64,000 bases of DNA from Bolinopsis microptera (GCF_026151205.1 NC_087081.1:16733053-16797052); one strand, 5' to 3'. Positions 47,263 to 59,283 are shown, numbered from the stretch's first letter. Notes: a model not told the origin generated them from the letters alone. A program made the numbers and translations.

Positions 47263-48156
47263 AAGATTGTGTTGCGGGCCAGTTTCTGCATCAGGATAAT
47301 GGCTGTACAGACTGTCCGGCAGATCATTGGAGTTTAGCAGCAAACACAGCTGCTACCTGCACTGCCTGTCCAGCTAGAAAAGAGGTAGACTCTGGAAAAG
47401 GAACACAAGAAAATGACTGCACATGGAGTAAGTTGTTGTTTCCTAAAAGGACCGAAGGGGTTCATCCTGTGAATGAAATGCAACTATTCTCACTCCTCAC
47501 TCCTCACTCCTCACTCCTCACTCCTCACTCCTCACTCCTCACTCCTCACTCCTCACATCCTCACTCCTCACTCCTCACTCCTCACTCCTCACTCCTCACT
47601 CCTCACTCCTCACTCCTCACTCCTCACTCCTCACTCCTCACTCCTCACTCCTCACTCCTCACTCCTCACTCCTCACTCCTCACTCCTCACTCCTCACTCC
47701 TCACTCCTCACTCCTCACTCCTCACTCCTCACTCTCACTCCTCACTCCTCACTCCTCACTCCTCACTCCTCACTCCTCACTCCTCACTCCTCACTCCTCA
47801 CTCCTCACTCCTCACTCCTCACTCCTCACTCCTCACTCCTCACTCCTCACTCCTCACTCCTCACTCCTCACTCCTCACTCCTCACTCCTCACTCCTCACT
47901 CCTTATGTATAGTTATAAGTTATAATATTTCAGTTCCGATGAAATTTACCGAAACTTTTGTTGAAGATCAAACGTTAACACCCGATAAAACTTTAGATTA
48001 AAAATAAAGTACAAACTTTTAAAAGTAATTCCACATTTACTTAAAAAATTCAGAGATTTAACATATATATTTTCAGATGAGCCGGTTTTGGGAGTTGGTG
48101 TAAAATTAGGACCTGGAATTTTGACTATCCTGCTCCTGATGCAGGTTCTGCTGTAG
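47263..48156 (+). CDS. Last two exons of a GCC-module protein with GPI-type tail
   Basis: Exon 47263-47427 is a 55-codon phase 1-1 module, DCVAGQFLHQDNGCTDCPA..., ending QENDCTW. It has the same cysteine pattern and exon phases as the minus-strand modules near 23.5-25 kb. Exon 48077-48156 joins in frame and encodes NEPVLGVGVKLGPG, then ILTILLLMQVLL and TAG. That is a small-residue site, spacer and terminal hydrophobic stretch typical of a GPI-anchor signal (inference). The 3' splice acceptor is ATTTTCAG. Upstream exons were not found; they may lie in the poor sequence before 47 kb. The intron contains a 59-copy 7-bp repeat. Confidence 0.65.
47489..47903. repeat. 7-bp tandem repeat (TCACTCC)n
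   Basis: About 59 units with two slips (near 47555 and 47732). It begins 61 bases after the donor at 47428. The unit resembles the CCTCACTCCTCAG acceptor of GCC exons at 4774 and 5556. The + strand ORFs through it are artefacts. Confidence 0.95.
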
Positions 48157-50150
48157 CACAATTATAAGGTTTGTCAAGATGACTATATCGTGAACTGAGC
48201 TATCGTTAGCTATTGTAAATAGACTAATGGTTATGAACTAAAGAGAGTTGTTTATTGGGAAATATTTGAATAATATTCAAATAATTGCAGAAAGTGAGGT
48301 GATTTTCTTTAGGTTAACAAAAATTATGATTTATATCACAGTTTAAACATTATATAATGATATAATATTTTAACAGATATATTAAGTAGAGTTAAACTAA
48401 AACGAGGTTTTATAAATGTTTTTGATGTGGTGTATGGTATGTTAGTGATAGAAATAATTTATTTTCTATTTCAAACGCGCTGCATTGATTAATTAATACA
48501 ACAGTGTAAACTATTATGATATATAATTGTGTTACAAATTTGTATTATAATCGTGTATTTGACCAGTACAATTACAAAGTAACTTTATAGAGATATTACG
48601 TTTTAAAGAATGCAGCTATTTTGTTTTCCTCTGAATTCCAGAAATCTACTAATCAACTAATCAACTAATCAACTAATCAACTAATCAACATTCAACAGCC
48701 GACTTCGATCCTATCTATTAATTTCACCAACGCTTGGATGCCATTGGCATATCAACGGAAATTAAATCGTAACAATCTAAAAACAGTTTACAATAGAATC
48801 GAATTTAAAAATTAGTGTAGTAGAAGTTTAGAATCTTCTGAAAAGGTCAACAATCATAACAAAATAAACGTTTTAGTTAACAATACAAAACCATTAAAAA
48901 CGTGCCATCTAAATTTTAAGGAAGATTAATTCTGACGTTTATTCGCTTGACGGCAATCTGTAGGAAACTTAAAATATGATGAACCAATCCCAAATCCCGG
49001 TGTTTCAAGATAATTAGGGAAATAATTTCTCGTGACTAAATAAACTCAATGAATATAAATATGTTGTCTTAGATTAAGGCGACAGTCTCATGCCACCTAA
49101 TAATAATATTTCCAAGAAAAGGCGGGGTGGATTCAACTCCTGGACAACTTAATTCAGTTGAAACTTAACAGTTAGCCACGCCCACATATTATTAATTATC
49201 ATGTTTGGCTGACAGGAATCCCATTCCTCTGACTCTTTTATTTTAGACATCAACTTATTTGCTCCACAATCGAATGTCCTGGGTTCACCTCAATTTCCAG
49301 TCCATTATTAACTTGTCCATTCTCACTAGTGCTCACATAATCATCAAGACTGAGTAACTCATCATCGTATATACTTCTTGCTGGTCTTCTTGAACCCAGC
49401 TCAGCTCAGAAACCCTTATTGGCCAGGGCCTAACTTCAAAAGTAAAAGAAAAGTGGCATGCAACGTATTTCAAGGCGATTTTGGGTTTTTTTTTTACCGA
49501 ATTTCGTATAATATTAACATGCTGGCGCGTATTTTGCGCAAATTTCTTAAAAACCTCCACATAACTATTCCTTATTCCCATGTCATCTTTAACATTGAAT
49601 TAAAATGTTTTGAACTTAAATTATACCTGCTGAACTACTTTCGATGAGTCGTAATGCCTGAAAAACAATAAAGGGGTATAATACCTAGTAAAGGGGGTAT
49701 AATAGTAAAGGGGGTAAATAGTGTTGTGAATATAAGTGGCACGGTCATGCTTGCCAGCATTGTGATAAAGTATTAAAAAGATTAAGAGTTAGAAAGAGTT
49801 GCAATACAAATTAATCGCGGTACCTAGTGGCTACTGGCTAGTAAATTAAACTATTAACGACACCTATAATAGCGGATCATTTAAAAGTTAAAATCAACGT
49901 TTCAAAAGGTACGCAAAACGGTTTAAACCAATTGCAGTCCAGAAAACATGCATAAAACATTCATCTAGCCATGAGTGAGAGTCTACGCGTACTGCGTGAC
50001 GCGCTTCCCAGTAGCGACTTCCAGTTTTTTGCAACATGTTCGTTTTGTAAAAGTAACGTCCCCCGGCCCCCCCCCCCCCCCCCCCCCAGGGGGAAATTTA
50101 AAAAATCGTAGATTTGGAGTTATCTTCAAATCTCCAGAAAAGTGCATCGC
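48157..50150. other. AT-rich DNA, mostly nothing recognised
   Basis: Holds an 8-bp repeat (AATCAACT)n at 48648-48689 and a short poly-T tract near 49480. A poly-C run lies at 50068-50088. No gene supported. Confidence 0.5.
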
Positions 50151-50151
50151 A

Positions 50152-50308
50152 GGACTCGTCGACGGTATTTGAATTAACGGGTAATACTCGTAAAATATCT
50201 GTTCCACATACAGGACCGTCGACGAGTCCAACTCGGCGCGCGTCCTGGTAGGTTATAAACCTACAATATTTGAAACAAATATTTTACGCGCGGTGTATCA
50301 CCCGTCAA
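50152..50308 (-). mobile_element. Older inverted copy (D) of a short element, split by copy A
   Basis: The complement of 50308-50275 plus 50165-50152 reads TTGACGGGTGATAC through CCGTCGACGAGTCC, the same head as copies B and C. It is split at TATTTGAA by copy A. Beyond the head it continues into unrelated sequence, so its tail is missing or displaced. Confidence 0.65.
50174..50266 (+). mobile_element. 93-bp short mobile element, copy A
   Basis: Starts TTAACGGGTAATACTCG and ends GGTTATAAACCTACAA. Flanked by perfect 8-bp direct repeats TATTTGAA (50166-50173 and 50267-50274). Inserted into copy D. It has the head joined directly to the tail (GAGTCC/AACTCGG at 50229/50230). No terminal inverted repeats, so the class is unknown. 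Confidence 0.75.
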
Positions 50309-50935
50309 CCAGCCAATAACTTTTGCTGGGTGGTCTCAGAACATGCGCAACAAAAATGTTGTTATGCTAACGTGGAATTATTTGTACCACGTCGTAATCC
50401 CCTGTCATTGCACGAAATGGTTTTGTGGCGAAAGCCACGAAAGACGAAGCCGCGTTCACCTAATTAACCATGTGCTTTCGTGCCACTGCAGCGGGCGCGC
50501 TTGTTTCACAAGTTAAGTGAGACGGGCGCGCGCTACTGCAGGCGCAAGGGCTCTGGATAGAGCAAGAAGCCGCGCACTCGTGCTCGGCACGGCAGGGCTA
50601 CAACGTGTAACAAGGCATTATGAACTATTTATAATTATATATATCGATTTATGAAATTATTTTGATTTATGAAATTATATCAATTTATAAAATTTAAACG
50701 ATTAAAATATAATACAATTCACAATTCAGTTAATCAAATATTTTAAAAATAACTTCTGCTTTAAAATTTTTACTTAATTTTGAATTCATTAGTTTAGGAT
50801 TGGCGCCGTCATAATATTAATTTGATTGACTGTTGACGATGTCAACGATCGACGGTGCGAAGCAAGAATGCTAGTTCGCGCGGCGCGTCGAAGCGGCGAA
50901 GTCCTCCAAAATATTAATAATAAGTGACTAGCTCC

Positions 50936-52172
50936 TTAACGGGTGATACTCGTAAAATATCTGTTCCATATATTGGACCGTCGACGAGTCCGCACACAGT
51001 GTGTTGTGTTGGACGGGATGTCATCACTTGCTGCAGCAATCATAAGCGGAGTGCCACAGGGTACAGTTTTGGGCCCGCTGCTTTTCATTTTGTTCATTAA
51101 TGACATGAAGCTGTGCATCACAGGATGTGTCATTAGATTCTTTGCTGACGATACACGGATTTTGAGGCACATCTATACACTTGAAGATGCAAGTATACTG
51201 CAAAATGATCTCAACTCTGTCATCGACTGGGCAAGATGCAATAACATGTCATTGCATGAGGATAAATTTGAGATACTCGTGCACAAACACTGTCCCCGAA
51301 ACAGCTTGCAAGACCTCCCGTTTGCCATCCTGACGCAAACTTATCAAGTTTCGCATGGTAACATAATGTACCCTACGGATGCAGTCAAAGACCTGGGGGT
51401 TTTGATCTCGGCGGACTTGTCTTGGAGCTCACATGTTACTATGATAGCAGATCGTGCCCGTAAAGTTGCCTCTTGGGTTCTGAGCGCTTTTAGATCGAGA
51501 AACAAGATCACTATGCTGACCCTCTACAAGTCATTAGTCAAGCCATCTCGAGTACTGTTGTCCCTTCTGGAATTCAACTAAGCAAGCTGATATCGCTGAG
51601 CTAGAGGGAGTACAACGTACATTTACGTCCAAAATACATGGTGTGCAACATCTGAACTATTGGCAGAGACTGAAGGCCTTAAAATTGATGTCACTTCAAC
51701 GGAGGAGAGAACGTTACACTATCATTCATATGTGGAAGATCCTACACAAGAAGTGTCCTAATGATGTCAACGTTCAGTTTACAGATACACTCCGTTATGG
51801 CCAGAAAGCAGTAGTCCCTAGCTTGTCAACGTCCAGTAGCCAAAGGAATCAATCGATCTTTGACAGCTCATTTGTAGTGATGGGGCCTCGATTGTGGAAC
51901 ATCATTCCCGCAAACCTGCACCTTATCGAGGACCCCCTACGTTTCAAGTCATTGTTGACGGAGTTTGTTACATCTATTCCGGACGAACCTCCTGTTACTG
52001 GATATTGTTGCCAGAACGGGAATTCGTTATTGAACTGGAGCGCAGAAAAGACAGCAACTTCGCTGCACGGGTGGTCAGCCGTTCTGATGACCCGATAGAG
52101 GATCTGCGAAGCAACCCCAAGTAACCCAAGTAAGTAACTCGGCGCGCGTCCTGGTAGGTTGTAAACCTACAA
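50936..52172 (+). mobile_element. Long copy (B) of the short element carrying a LINE RT fragment
   Basis: Head 50936-50991 and tail 52136-52172 match copy A, and perfect 8-bp repeats CTAGCTCC (50928-50935 and 52173-52180) flank the whole. Between head and tail, exactly where A has its head-tail junction, lie 1,144 bp of LINE sequence. Confidence 0.75.
50992..52124 (+). pseudogene. 5'-truncated LINE reverse transcriptase in copy B
   Basis: Begins in the middle of the RT domain (RTQCVVLDG, then SGVPQGTVLGPLLFILFIND, FADDTR, DLGVLISADLSWSSHV). After a frameshift near 51543 it continues with EYCCPFW, LEGVQRTFTSKI and SLQRRRERYTI, the usual 3' part of CR1/Jockey-like ORF2. Endonuclease and RT N-terminus are absent; not functional. 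Confidence 0.82.
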
Positions 52173-52199
52173 CTAGCTCCGCGCTAATAACAATTTATG

Positions 52200-52560
52200 A
52201 TTGAGACGAATTTTCGAGTAGTATATAGTAAAAAGCGTATTTTACATAACACAATCTAATTATTATGAGCATGATATTTGATTGACGATGTCAATCCATC
52301 GAGATCGTTGCTCTGCGAAGCAGAGCAACGATCGACGAAGCAAGAATGCTAGTTTGCGCGGCGAAGTCCTCTAAGCATGATATCTAATTTCTATGAGTTT
52401 ATTATCGGATGTTTAAGATTAACTAAGCTATTTTTATTATGATACTATTATTCATTGTAATATGGCAATAAAATTTAAATTTTGTTTTACTTAAATTTTG
52501 TTCTACTTATTCTTTTCCAAAGCAAAAGTATACAATTTTACGGACGAAATGATCCCAACG
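52200..52560. other. Element-flank repeat, otherwise nothing
   Basis: About 52280-52375 (GACGATGTCAA, CGATCGACG, GCAAGAATGCTAGTTTGCGC, GGCGAAGTCCTC) repeats the sequence at 50830-50910 just left of copy B, so the flanks of copy B are themselves related. Confidence 0.55.
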
Positions 52561-53020
52561 CACCGCTTTGGTGGTAGTTGATGCACCTTCCACAAGCAAG
52601 AGCCAAGAAAACAACAATTTTTCAAGAACTCATAAAAAACACCCTGAAAGCAGCCCATCACTCGAATCTAATCTAATGAAGGGCCCCATTGAAGAGGTAG
52701 ATGCTGTCATATTTGATTCCATCGATTCCAGCAGAATTGAAAAGGTTGCAAGAGACCTCCGTGGGTCTGGTGGGCCCTCAGGAACAGATGCAGAGTCATG
52801 GCAGCATATTCTCTGCTCTAAGCAGTTTAAGAAAAAGCCAGAACTTCTAAAAGAAGCAGTTGCAGTTTTGGCCAGAAAGCTGTGTTGCCAAAAGATACAG
52901 CCTGACCACCTGAAAACATACATAGCAGGTCGCCTCATCCCCCTTGACAAAGACCCAGGGGTTACTCCCATTGGGATTGGTGAAGTCCTTAGAAGAATAG
53001 TCGGCAAAGCTGTGATGATC

Positions 53021-53113
53021 TTAATTCTTAACGGGTGATACTCGTAAAATATTTGTTCCAAATCGTCGACGAGTCCAACTCGGCGCGCGTCCTGGTAGGT
53101 TATAAACCTACAA
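53021..53113 (+). mobile_element. Short mobile element, copy C
   Basis: Same head and tail as copy A with a 7-11 base internal deletion and seven extra bases TTAATTC at the left. Flanked by TGATGATC at 53013-53020 and 53114-53121. It interrupts the RT ORF between GKAVMMI and the next piece. Confidence 0.72.
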
Positions 53114-53220
53114 TGATGATCACATTGAAACAGGACATTATCATGAACACAGCACCCATGCAACTCTGTGGTGACCTACAAGAAGAAGTGGAAGCAGCCA
53201 TTCATGCAGTCAGACAGATC

Positions 53221-55048
53221 AGTTAAACAAAAATTCAGTTAAACAAAAATTCAATTTTATGCCATTTATTACAGAGTAAACAAGTTTACAATAAATCAAT
53301 TTGATATTTAAAGGAATCCTAATTCAATGTGTAGTATGGTTGTCACTCTTTAAATAGATTAGATATAGGTTGACGGGGCAAAGGAGTGTTCGTGCTGTTC
53401 GCTATTGCTCACACCAAACGGCAACCTAGTAAAATTTTTGTATGGACACCGGTCTCCATCACGATACAAAATTAGGATTGTAGAATTTATTGTATAACTT
53501 TTAGTGCAGTGGAGAAAGCGGTGTGGTGCATTAATAGAGTGACAGCCTACTGATTTAGAGTTGTTTTTACGTGAGCATAATGGGTATATTTTTGGACCTA
53601 AAGGCTTTACTATGGCAACTTTAAAATTGGTTCTTTTAATCATTTATTAAATATCACTTAAAAATATATAAATCTGGAATCTGTTCACACTGTGAACCAG
53701 TCCTATAAAAATAAAATAAAATAAAATAAAATAAAAACCTCTTAAATCAAATATTTAAAACGTCTCAATAATGGAAATAGTCATACAATTAAGAAATTTA
53801 CCAAATTCTTAATATCTACCTTAAGAGAAAAATACCTACCTAAGTCAATGTCTACCTGTAATACACTAAATATTAGGTTAAATACATAGGTGGTGGAGTC
53901 AGCACACATTTACCAAAATCAAAAATGTTTTAATAGGAGGAACCTGTGGGCCGAGAAGTGAGAACACTGGATTACATTTGTTGAAGGGGATTGTTTTCAA
54001 ATGACAGCTGCATTATGTCATAATCGCTTGAAGTCCATGCTGAATCATTATAAGCATGTTGCAGCTTTAGAAGTGCCTTTTTCAGGCGACTTTTAGCAAG
54101 GCTAATCTTGTAGGAGTAGTCAAAAAGCTTAAGTTTAGGTGCAATTGTGCTCCAGATTTTTGTGGATCTTGATATGAAGTCATTAGATGGGAGTTGTGAA
54201 ATGAGAGTGGTTTCCTTTCTAGAAGATGGCTGATAATGCTGTTGCAGTGATGCTGGGCATCTTAATTTCAGTATTTTAAAAACTTCCATAAAAGTGTGAT
54301 ATGTATATAAATTTTTGAAAGCCAGGATGTTTTGTTGCTTGAAAAGTGGTTTACAGTGCTCTAGTTGGAAGAATGTATGGTCAAGTGCCTGGCTGTCAAA
54401 CTCTCTTGTTCTTGCACATGTTAGGAACTTGTTTAGGTATGCCTCTTTATCACCAAAGAGGACCCGTACGCAGTGCTTCTGAGACAACCAGATACTTGCT
54501 GTCCTAAAGAGTGCTGCATCACCCCAAACTGAGATACAATATGTAAGGTGGGATTCAAATAGTGTGTGGTATAGGTCTTTATGGAGTTCCTTCGGTACAG
54601 AGTCCCTAATTCTATTTAAGGTGGCAGAGGCATAGTTTAACTTTCGTTTAAGTGCTGTTATATGAGGCCCCCAGGAAAGCTGTTCATCAATAACAACTCC
54701 AAGAAACTTTGTTGCTTTGGTTTTTTTAATCGGAAAGCCATCAATATGGAGTTGAAGCGAATCTGGAAATTCTACTGGGTTACTAGCCTTTGGTTTAAAA
54801 TGCATATAACAGCACTTTGACATGTTGATGTGTAGTTTGTTAAGGATCATATACTTTTTTATACAGCTTAGCAATTTGTTGCCTTTCTCATAAGCTTCTT
54901 CTACAGTTTTGCCATTAATAAAAATGTTGGTGTCGTCGGCAAATAGTATGAAAGTTCCTAAATCTGAGGAATTGGAAATATCATTTATGTATAGAAGAAA
55001 AAGGAGCGGTCCCAAAACAGAGCCTTGTGGAACTCCATATTTAATGAT
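53221..55048 (-). mobile_element. 5'-truncated LINE inserted in the RT element
   Basis: Minus-strand RT ORF from about 55048 to 53972. It starts directly at KYGVPQGSVLGPLLFLLYIN, then LFADDTNIFI, KFLGVVIDEQLSWGPH and a long C-terminal region to the stop. Upstream RT motifs and the endonuclease are missing. The 3' end at about 53221-53255 is a two-fold repeat of GTTAAACAAAAATTCA. GATC occurs at both edges (53217-53220, 55049-55052). Removing the insert restores a continuous host reading. Confidence 0.78.
53707..53741. repeat. (AAAAT)n microsatellite
   Basis: About six AAAAT units within the LINE 3' region. Confidence 0.9.
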
Positions 55049-56883
55049 GATCTTTGAAGAGGAATCCACAGAAGCAAGCCTGCCTGTTGATGCTGAAAAC
55101 GCTTTCAATGCATTAAATCGCAACACAGCCCTTAGGAACCTTCGATACACCTGTCCAGAGCTGTTCACTTACATCCTAAACACATACAGACAAGAAACTG
55201 ACCTATTCATTGCCAACAGTGATGATCTCATTCTGTCTCAGGAAGGAACAACACAGGGAGATACCAGTGCACTTGGATGGTATACACTTAGCCTGATGCC
55301 TCTACTCAGAGAAGTCCAGGCTAAACAGACAGAACCTGATTCAGAACTAAAACCAGACAGGGAACCTAGCACTTATCCCAAACAAGTTTGGTATGCAGAA
55401 AACCCTGCAGCAGGCTAGGGGGTAAACTTGATCAACTCATGAAATGGTGGGAGGATCTAAAAGACCATGGTCCCATGTATGGGTATTACCCAAAGCCCAG
55501 CAAGACATGGTTGATAGTGAAACCAGAGCATGCTACCAAAGCTAAGGAACTCTTTCCAGATGTACAGATTATTACCAAAGGCCACCGTTATATTGGGTCA
55601 TATATTGGATCAGAAGAAGGAGTAAAAGAGTTCATATTGAAGGAGACAGAAAGTTGGAAAGCAGACATTCTAGGGCTCGTCGATATAGCTGCAAACGAAC
55701 CCCAGCTAGCTTACTCTGCTTTCATCTACGGAACCTCCAAAAGGTGGAACTTTGTTTGCCATACCACCCCAGGGATTTCTGATCACCTAAAACTCTTGGA
55801 ATATTGTGTCAAGGAAGACTTTATACCAGCCATTATGGGCAAAAGTTTTGTGCCTGATCAGATCAGAAAGATAGCTTCACTTCCCGCAAGAATGGGTGGT
55901 CTGAGCATTCCAGACTGCACATCAGCAGCAGAAATGGAGTACTCTAACTCAGTAAATGCTACGAAACAGCTCGCGGAAGCAGTTTTTCAACAGTATACTA
56001 CTTTCCAACTAAACGAGGAACTGCAGCATGACATCATAAATGAAGTAAAGAAGCATAAGGAAGAGCATTACAAACACCAACGTGAAACTATTATGAATGA
56101 GGTATCACCATCCACACAAAGGCAATTAGAGCTCCTTAGTGAAAAAGGAGCATTCATTTGGTTATCCACACTCCCTCTAAAAGCATGTGGGTATGTCCTC
56201 AACAAACAAGAATTCTTCGATGCCCTCTCACTCAGATATAATCTTACACTGTCTACAGCTAACAGAAGTCCCCTATGTGTATGTGGAAAACAAAATCATA
56301 TCAACCATACTCTAACCTGAAAAATCAGAGGCTACGTTTCACTTAGACACAATTCACTTAGAGATACAATAGCTGAACTCCTAGAACCACTGTTTGCAAA
56401 AACGTTGAAACAGAACCCCAGCTTCTCTCCGTTCCTCACACACTTAAACTATATAATGGAACAAATAGACAAGATGGTGCAAGACTAAACATCAATGCAA
56501 GATCGTTCTGGTCGCCGCTGGACAGGGCATTCATAGATGTAAGGGTACTTCACCCTCAAGCCCAGTCCAACAGTGACAAGAGCATCTCGCAGATGTACCA
56601 ATCTCTCGAGAAAAACAAAAAATGTGAGTACAATGACAGAGTCCTCAATGTAGAAAAGGCTACCTTCGCTACTGGCATTCAGTACTACAGGATGAATGGT
56701 GTTTGAGGCTTCACAGTTCCTAAAACATCTCGCTGAAAAGATCAGCCTTAAGAAAGGCCAACGGTATCGTGATGTGATTTCATTCGTCAGATGCAGACTG
56801 TGTTTTGATTTACTCAGAACCTTTTATAATCTCTATCAGGGGTTACAGAGGTACCAAAACTCTTCCACCCACGGCGATAAGTG

Positions 56884-57826
56884 ATTTGGACCTTAACCTG
56901 ATTAACACTCCTAAACCTTAAAAGGTCATGGAGTGCTTGTTTGGTGGGGGCCAGGGTCTAAACTGCTTTTTGTTGTGATGTGAATTTGTGGATTTTATTT
57001 TTAGTTGACCATTTTTATATTACAAAGGGTTATATTTTTTTACCCCTGTTTATAAATTTGTACCATTTTTATATCATTTAATCTATTGTATTGGTTTATT
57101 CATTTTTCGACCTACCAAGACTGTCTTGGATATATTTTTTGGGATAAATATTTTACTAGTATCACCTGTTAAGATGAAAAGATCAGCTTTAAAGGCCAAA
57201 GGTACTGTGATGTGATGTTATTTGTCTGACACGGACTGCGATTTGATTTGCTCAGAACCTGTATAATCTCTATCAGGGGTTACAAAATACAAAAGTGCCA
57301 GAACTCTTCCACTCACAGCGCGACAATAAGTGATATGGACCTTAATCTGATTAACACTCCTAAATGTTAAAAGGTCAGGGATTGCTTTTTGGGTGAGGGT
57401 CTGAACTGCTTGTTTTTGTGATGTGAGCATTTGTGGAATTTAATTTTTAATTTGCCACATTATATATTATGAAGGGTTTTGTTTTCTACCCTGATTTTAA
57501 AAATTGTCTTCCGTTTTATTGCATTTATTGTATTGTTTTTTATTTTTGGGGGTGTTTCACCTGATAACTGGACAATTACCATTGCTAATATTATGTGTAT
57601 ATTGTTTGAATAATTTTAGCTATATTGGGGACATATTATGTAATCACTCTTTGGACAATGTTTACCCCCCCCCCCCCCTCCCCAAAGTTTTGTTACCCAT
57701 CTTGCTAGTCAATGGCTCGCTTCTCTCACAAATGCGGGAGAGAAGTATATTGGAAGACATTTTCCATCGTTCCAAATTGGTCTTAACCTTATAACTTCTA
57801 ATATAATATATAATATTGCTTTCCAG
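56884..57826. repeat. 3' part of the RT element, partly duplicated
   Basis: 57174-57450 is a diverged second copy of 56735-56990 (shared CTCTATCAGGGGTTACA and TGATTAACACTCCTAAA). A poly-C run lies at 57665-57680. The final bases are the intron end before the TAZ exon. Confidence 0.65.
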
Positions 57827-58407
57827 TATGATAATAAATCAAATGTTAAGCCTTCATGAAATGGAGTCGATCAAAAGTCCTACCAGGAAGATAAGAACAC
57901 AATTAGAAATACTGCTTCACAGCAAAAAGTGTGTCTCGCAACCTTGCGATGTGGCTAATTGTGGGGAGTTTAAGAGTGTTCTCCTGCACATGGACACTTG
58001 CAAGGAGGGCAGAGCTTGCCAGGTGAGTTATAAATAAAACAAATTAATATTTGTGAAACTTGTGATAAATACAGGTTATTGCATGGAAAATGATTGCTCA
58101 CACTACCATTGTTTAGCCTCCTACCATTTTTAATCAGAATCTAAGTCCTTCTGCAGAATTGTTTTATAAAAATATGCTATACTGACATGTCCAGACCACT
58201 TAAATGTTAGACAGTATTATCTAAATGTTAATTTCAGGGTGTACACTGTGCCTCATCTACACAGATACTAAGACACTGGGACACATGTCAGAATGAAAAC
58301 TGTATCCTCTGTTCCCCCATTAGAGATAATGCCAAGCTGAATGATAAATACAGCACTGAGACGCCTAAACCGATCAGAGCAGCAGATCCTCCCCCCTTTC
58401 AGAGTTG
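57827..58407 (+). CDS. TAZ zinc-finger exons, CBP/p300-like (partial gene)
   Basis: Exons 57827-58022 and 58238-58407, acceptors TTTCCAG and TTTCAG, donors CAG/GTGAGT and TG/GTGAGT. The joined reading contains RKIRTQLEILLHSKKC, CGEFKSVLLHMDTCKEGRAC, QILRHWDTCQ and CILCSPIRDNAKL. This is the helical TAZ domain with three HCCC zinc sites. It is closest in pattern to TAZ1 of the acetyltransferase coactivators CBP/p300, which binds transactivation domains in the nucleus. Neither the CBP N-terminus nor KIX, bromo or HAT exons are in the window, so a smaller TAZ-only protein is also possible. The next intron contains a LINE on the same strand. Confidence 0.85.
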
Positions 58408-59267
58408 GTGAGTTGTTGACAGATTTATTTATCTAGCAAAAGTGTACTCCTTGTCCCTGTGATAGTGTGATACTGTTCTAACATTAACTGAAAGTAGATA
58501 GAGTTATATATATGGTATTCCATTGTACACTTTTGATTCATATACAAAACATTCGAATAATTCAATTAATATTGGCTTTTGCTGGTAGGATTAAAGGGAG
58601 GTTGGCTAGGTAATAGGTTAAAGCGGCGACCAGTAAATGTTGCTGAGAATACAAATACCTGTCCTGAAATAATACTCTGTGCGTGTGTCATGTGTATATA
58701 TAACTGTGTAGTACGTGAGCTCCATTATAATTTCGTTATTGTATGACTTGCACACTGATATAACGTTATAAAAGCTAAAGTAATTTTAAGGCATTACATA
58801 AGGTACGCATTTAGTTTTATACTGAATAAAGTATAATATAAAGTATAATATAGAGTCTTGTAATGACGAGGTGGACCTGGGTTTGTGTTGAGATTACTAT
58901 TTATCCATTTCCTTGAACATTAACGGTTGATTTAACTTCACATGCGTCAGGCAATTAGGTAACTGTGTCGTAACCATATTTATTGATAAAGTGAAAGCAA
59001 TTAGGCCACCCTCCCCTCTCCTACTCCCTTGGTAAATATTTGACAATTTTAAAATGAAAGAAAGTTAATAAATGGATGTCTGGTTCAGTTTTACAGAGGG
59101 TAAAGAGCTCCACCACAGTTTTACAGAAGGTAAAGAGCTGCACCACAGAGCTGCACGGTGCAGCCTGCACCACTAAAGATATGCTGTGTTTACTAGTGAC
59201 CACAGGGCCATTTAGACTTTTGAGACACACTATTTAAGTAATTAGTAATAGAGTGGGGTATAGTTTT
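58408..59267. other. Intron after the TAZ exon
   Basis: AT-rich. A small duplicated word GTTTTACAGA(G/A)GGTAAAGAGCT occurs at about 59090-59140. No further exon recognised. Confidence 0.5.
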
Positions 59268-59283
59268 TAATATACAGTAAGTT

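Larger units (their letters stand above)
52568..56883 (+). pseudogene. Reverse transcriptase element, broken by two insertions
   Basis: Pieces in order: 52568-53020 (GPSGTDAESWQHIL, then RLIPLDKDPGVTPIGIGEVL), 53114-53220 (QLCGDLQEEVEAAIHAVRQI), 55053-55412 (LPVDAENAFNALNRN, ILNTYRQETDLFI, QEGTTQGDTSALGW), 55413-56320 (GYYPKPSKTWLIVKPEHA to CVCGKQNHINH) and 56696-56883 (HLAEKIS, RLCFDLLRTF). The family is a common RT of aquatic animals; DIRS-like is one possibility but I cannot assign it. Damage: insertion of copy C, insertion of a LINE at 53221-55048, a frameshift near 55412, and TGA at 56318-56320 where relatives have a Cys codon, before an intact RHNSLRD motif. Confidence 0.75.

Noticed and set aside
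47220-47925. 230- and 150-codon + ORFs rich in SLLTPHS
   Set aside because: After the GCC exon donor at 47427 they only read the 7-bp intronic repeat.
50174-50308. Terminal inverted repeats of a single 135-bp MITE
   Set aside because: The right-hand inverted TTGACGGGTGATAC belongs to an older copy (D). TATTFGAA-type 8-bp repeats (TATTTGAA) place the border of copy A inside it.
54909-55418. 169-codon + ORF as one protein
   Set aside because: Its first part is antisense LINE sequence; only from about 55053 does it match the host RT element.
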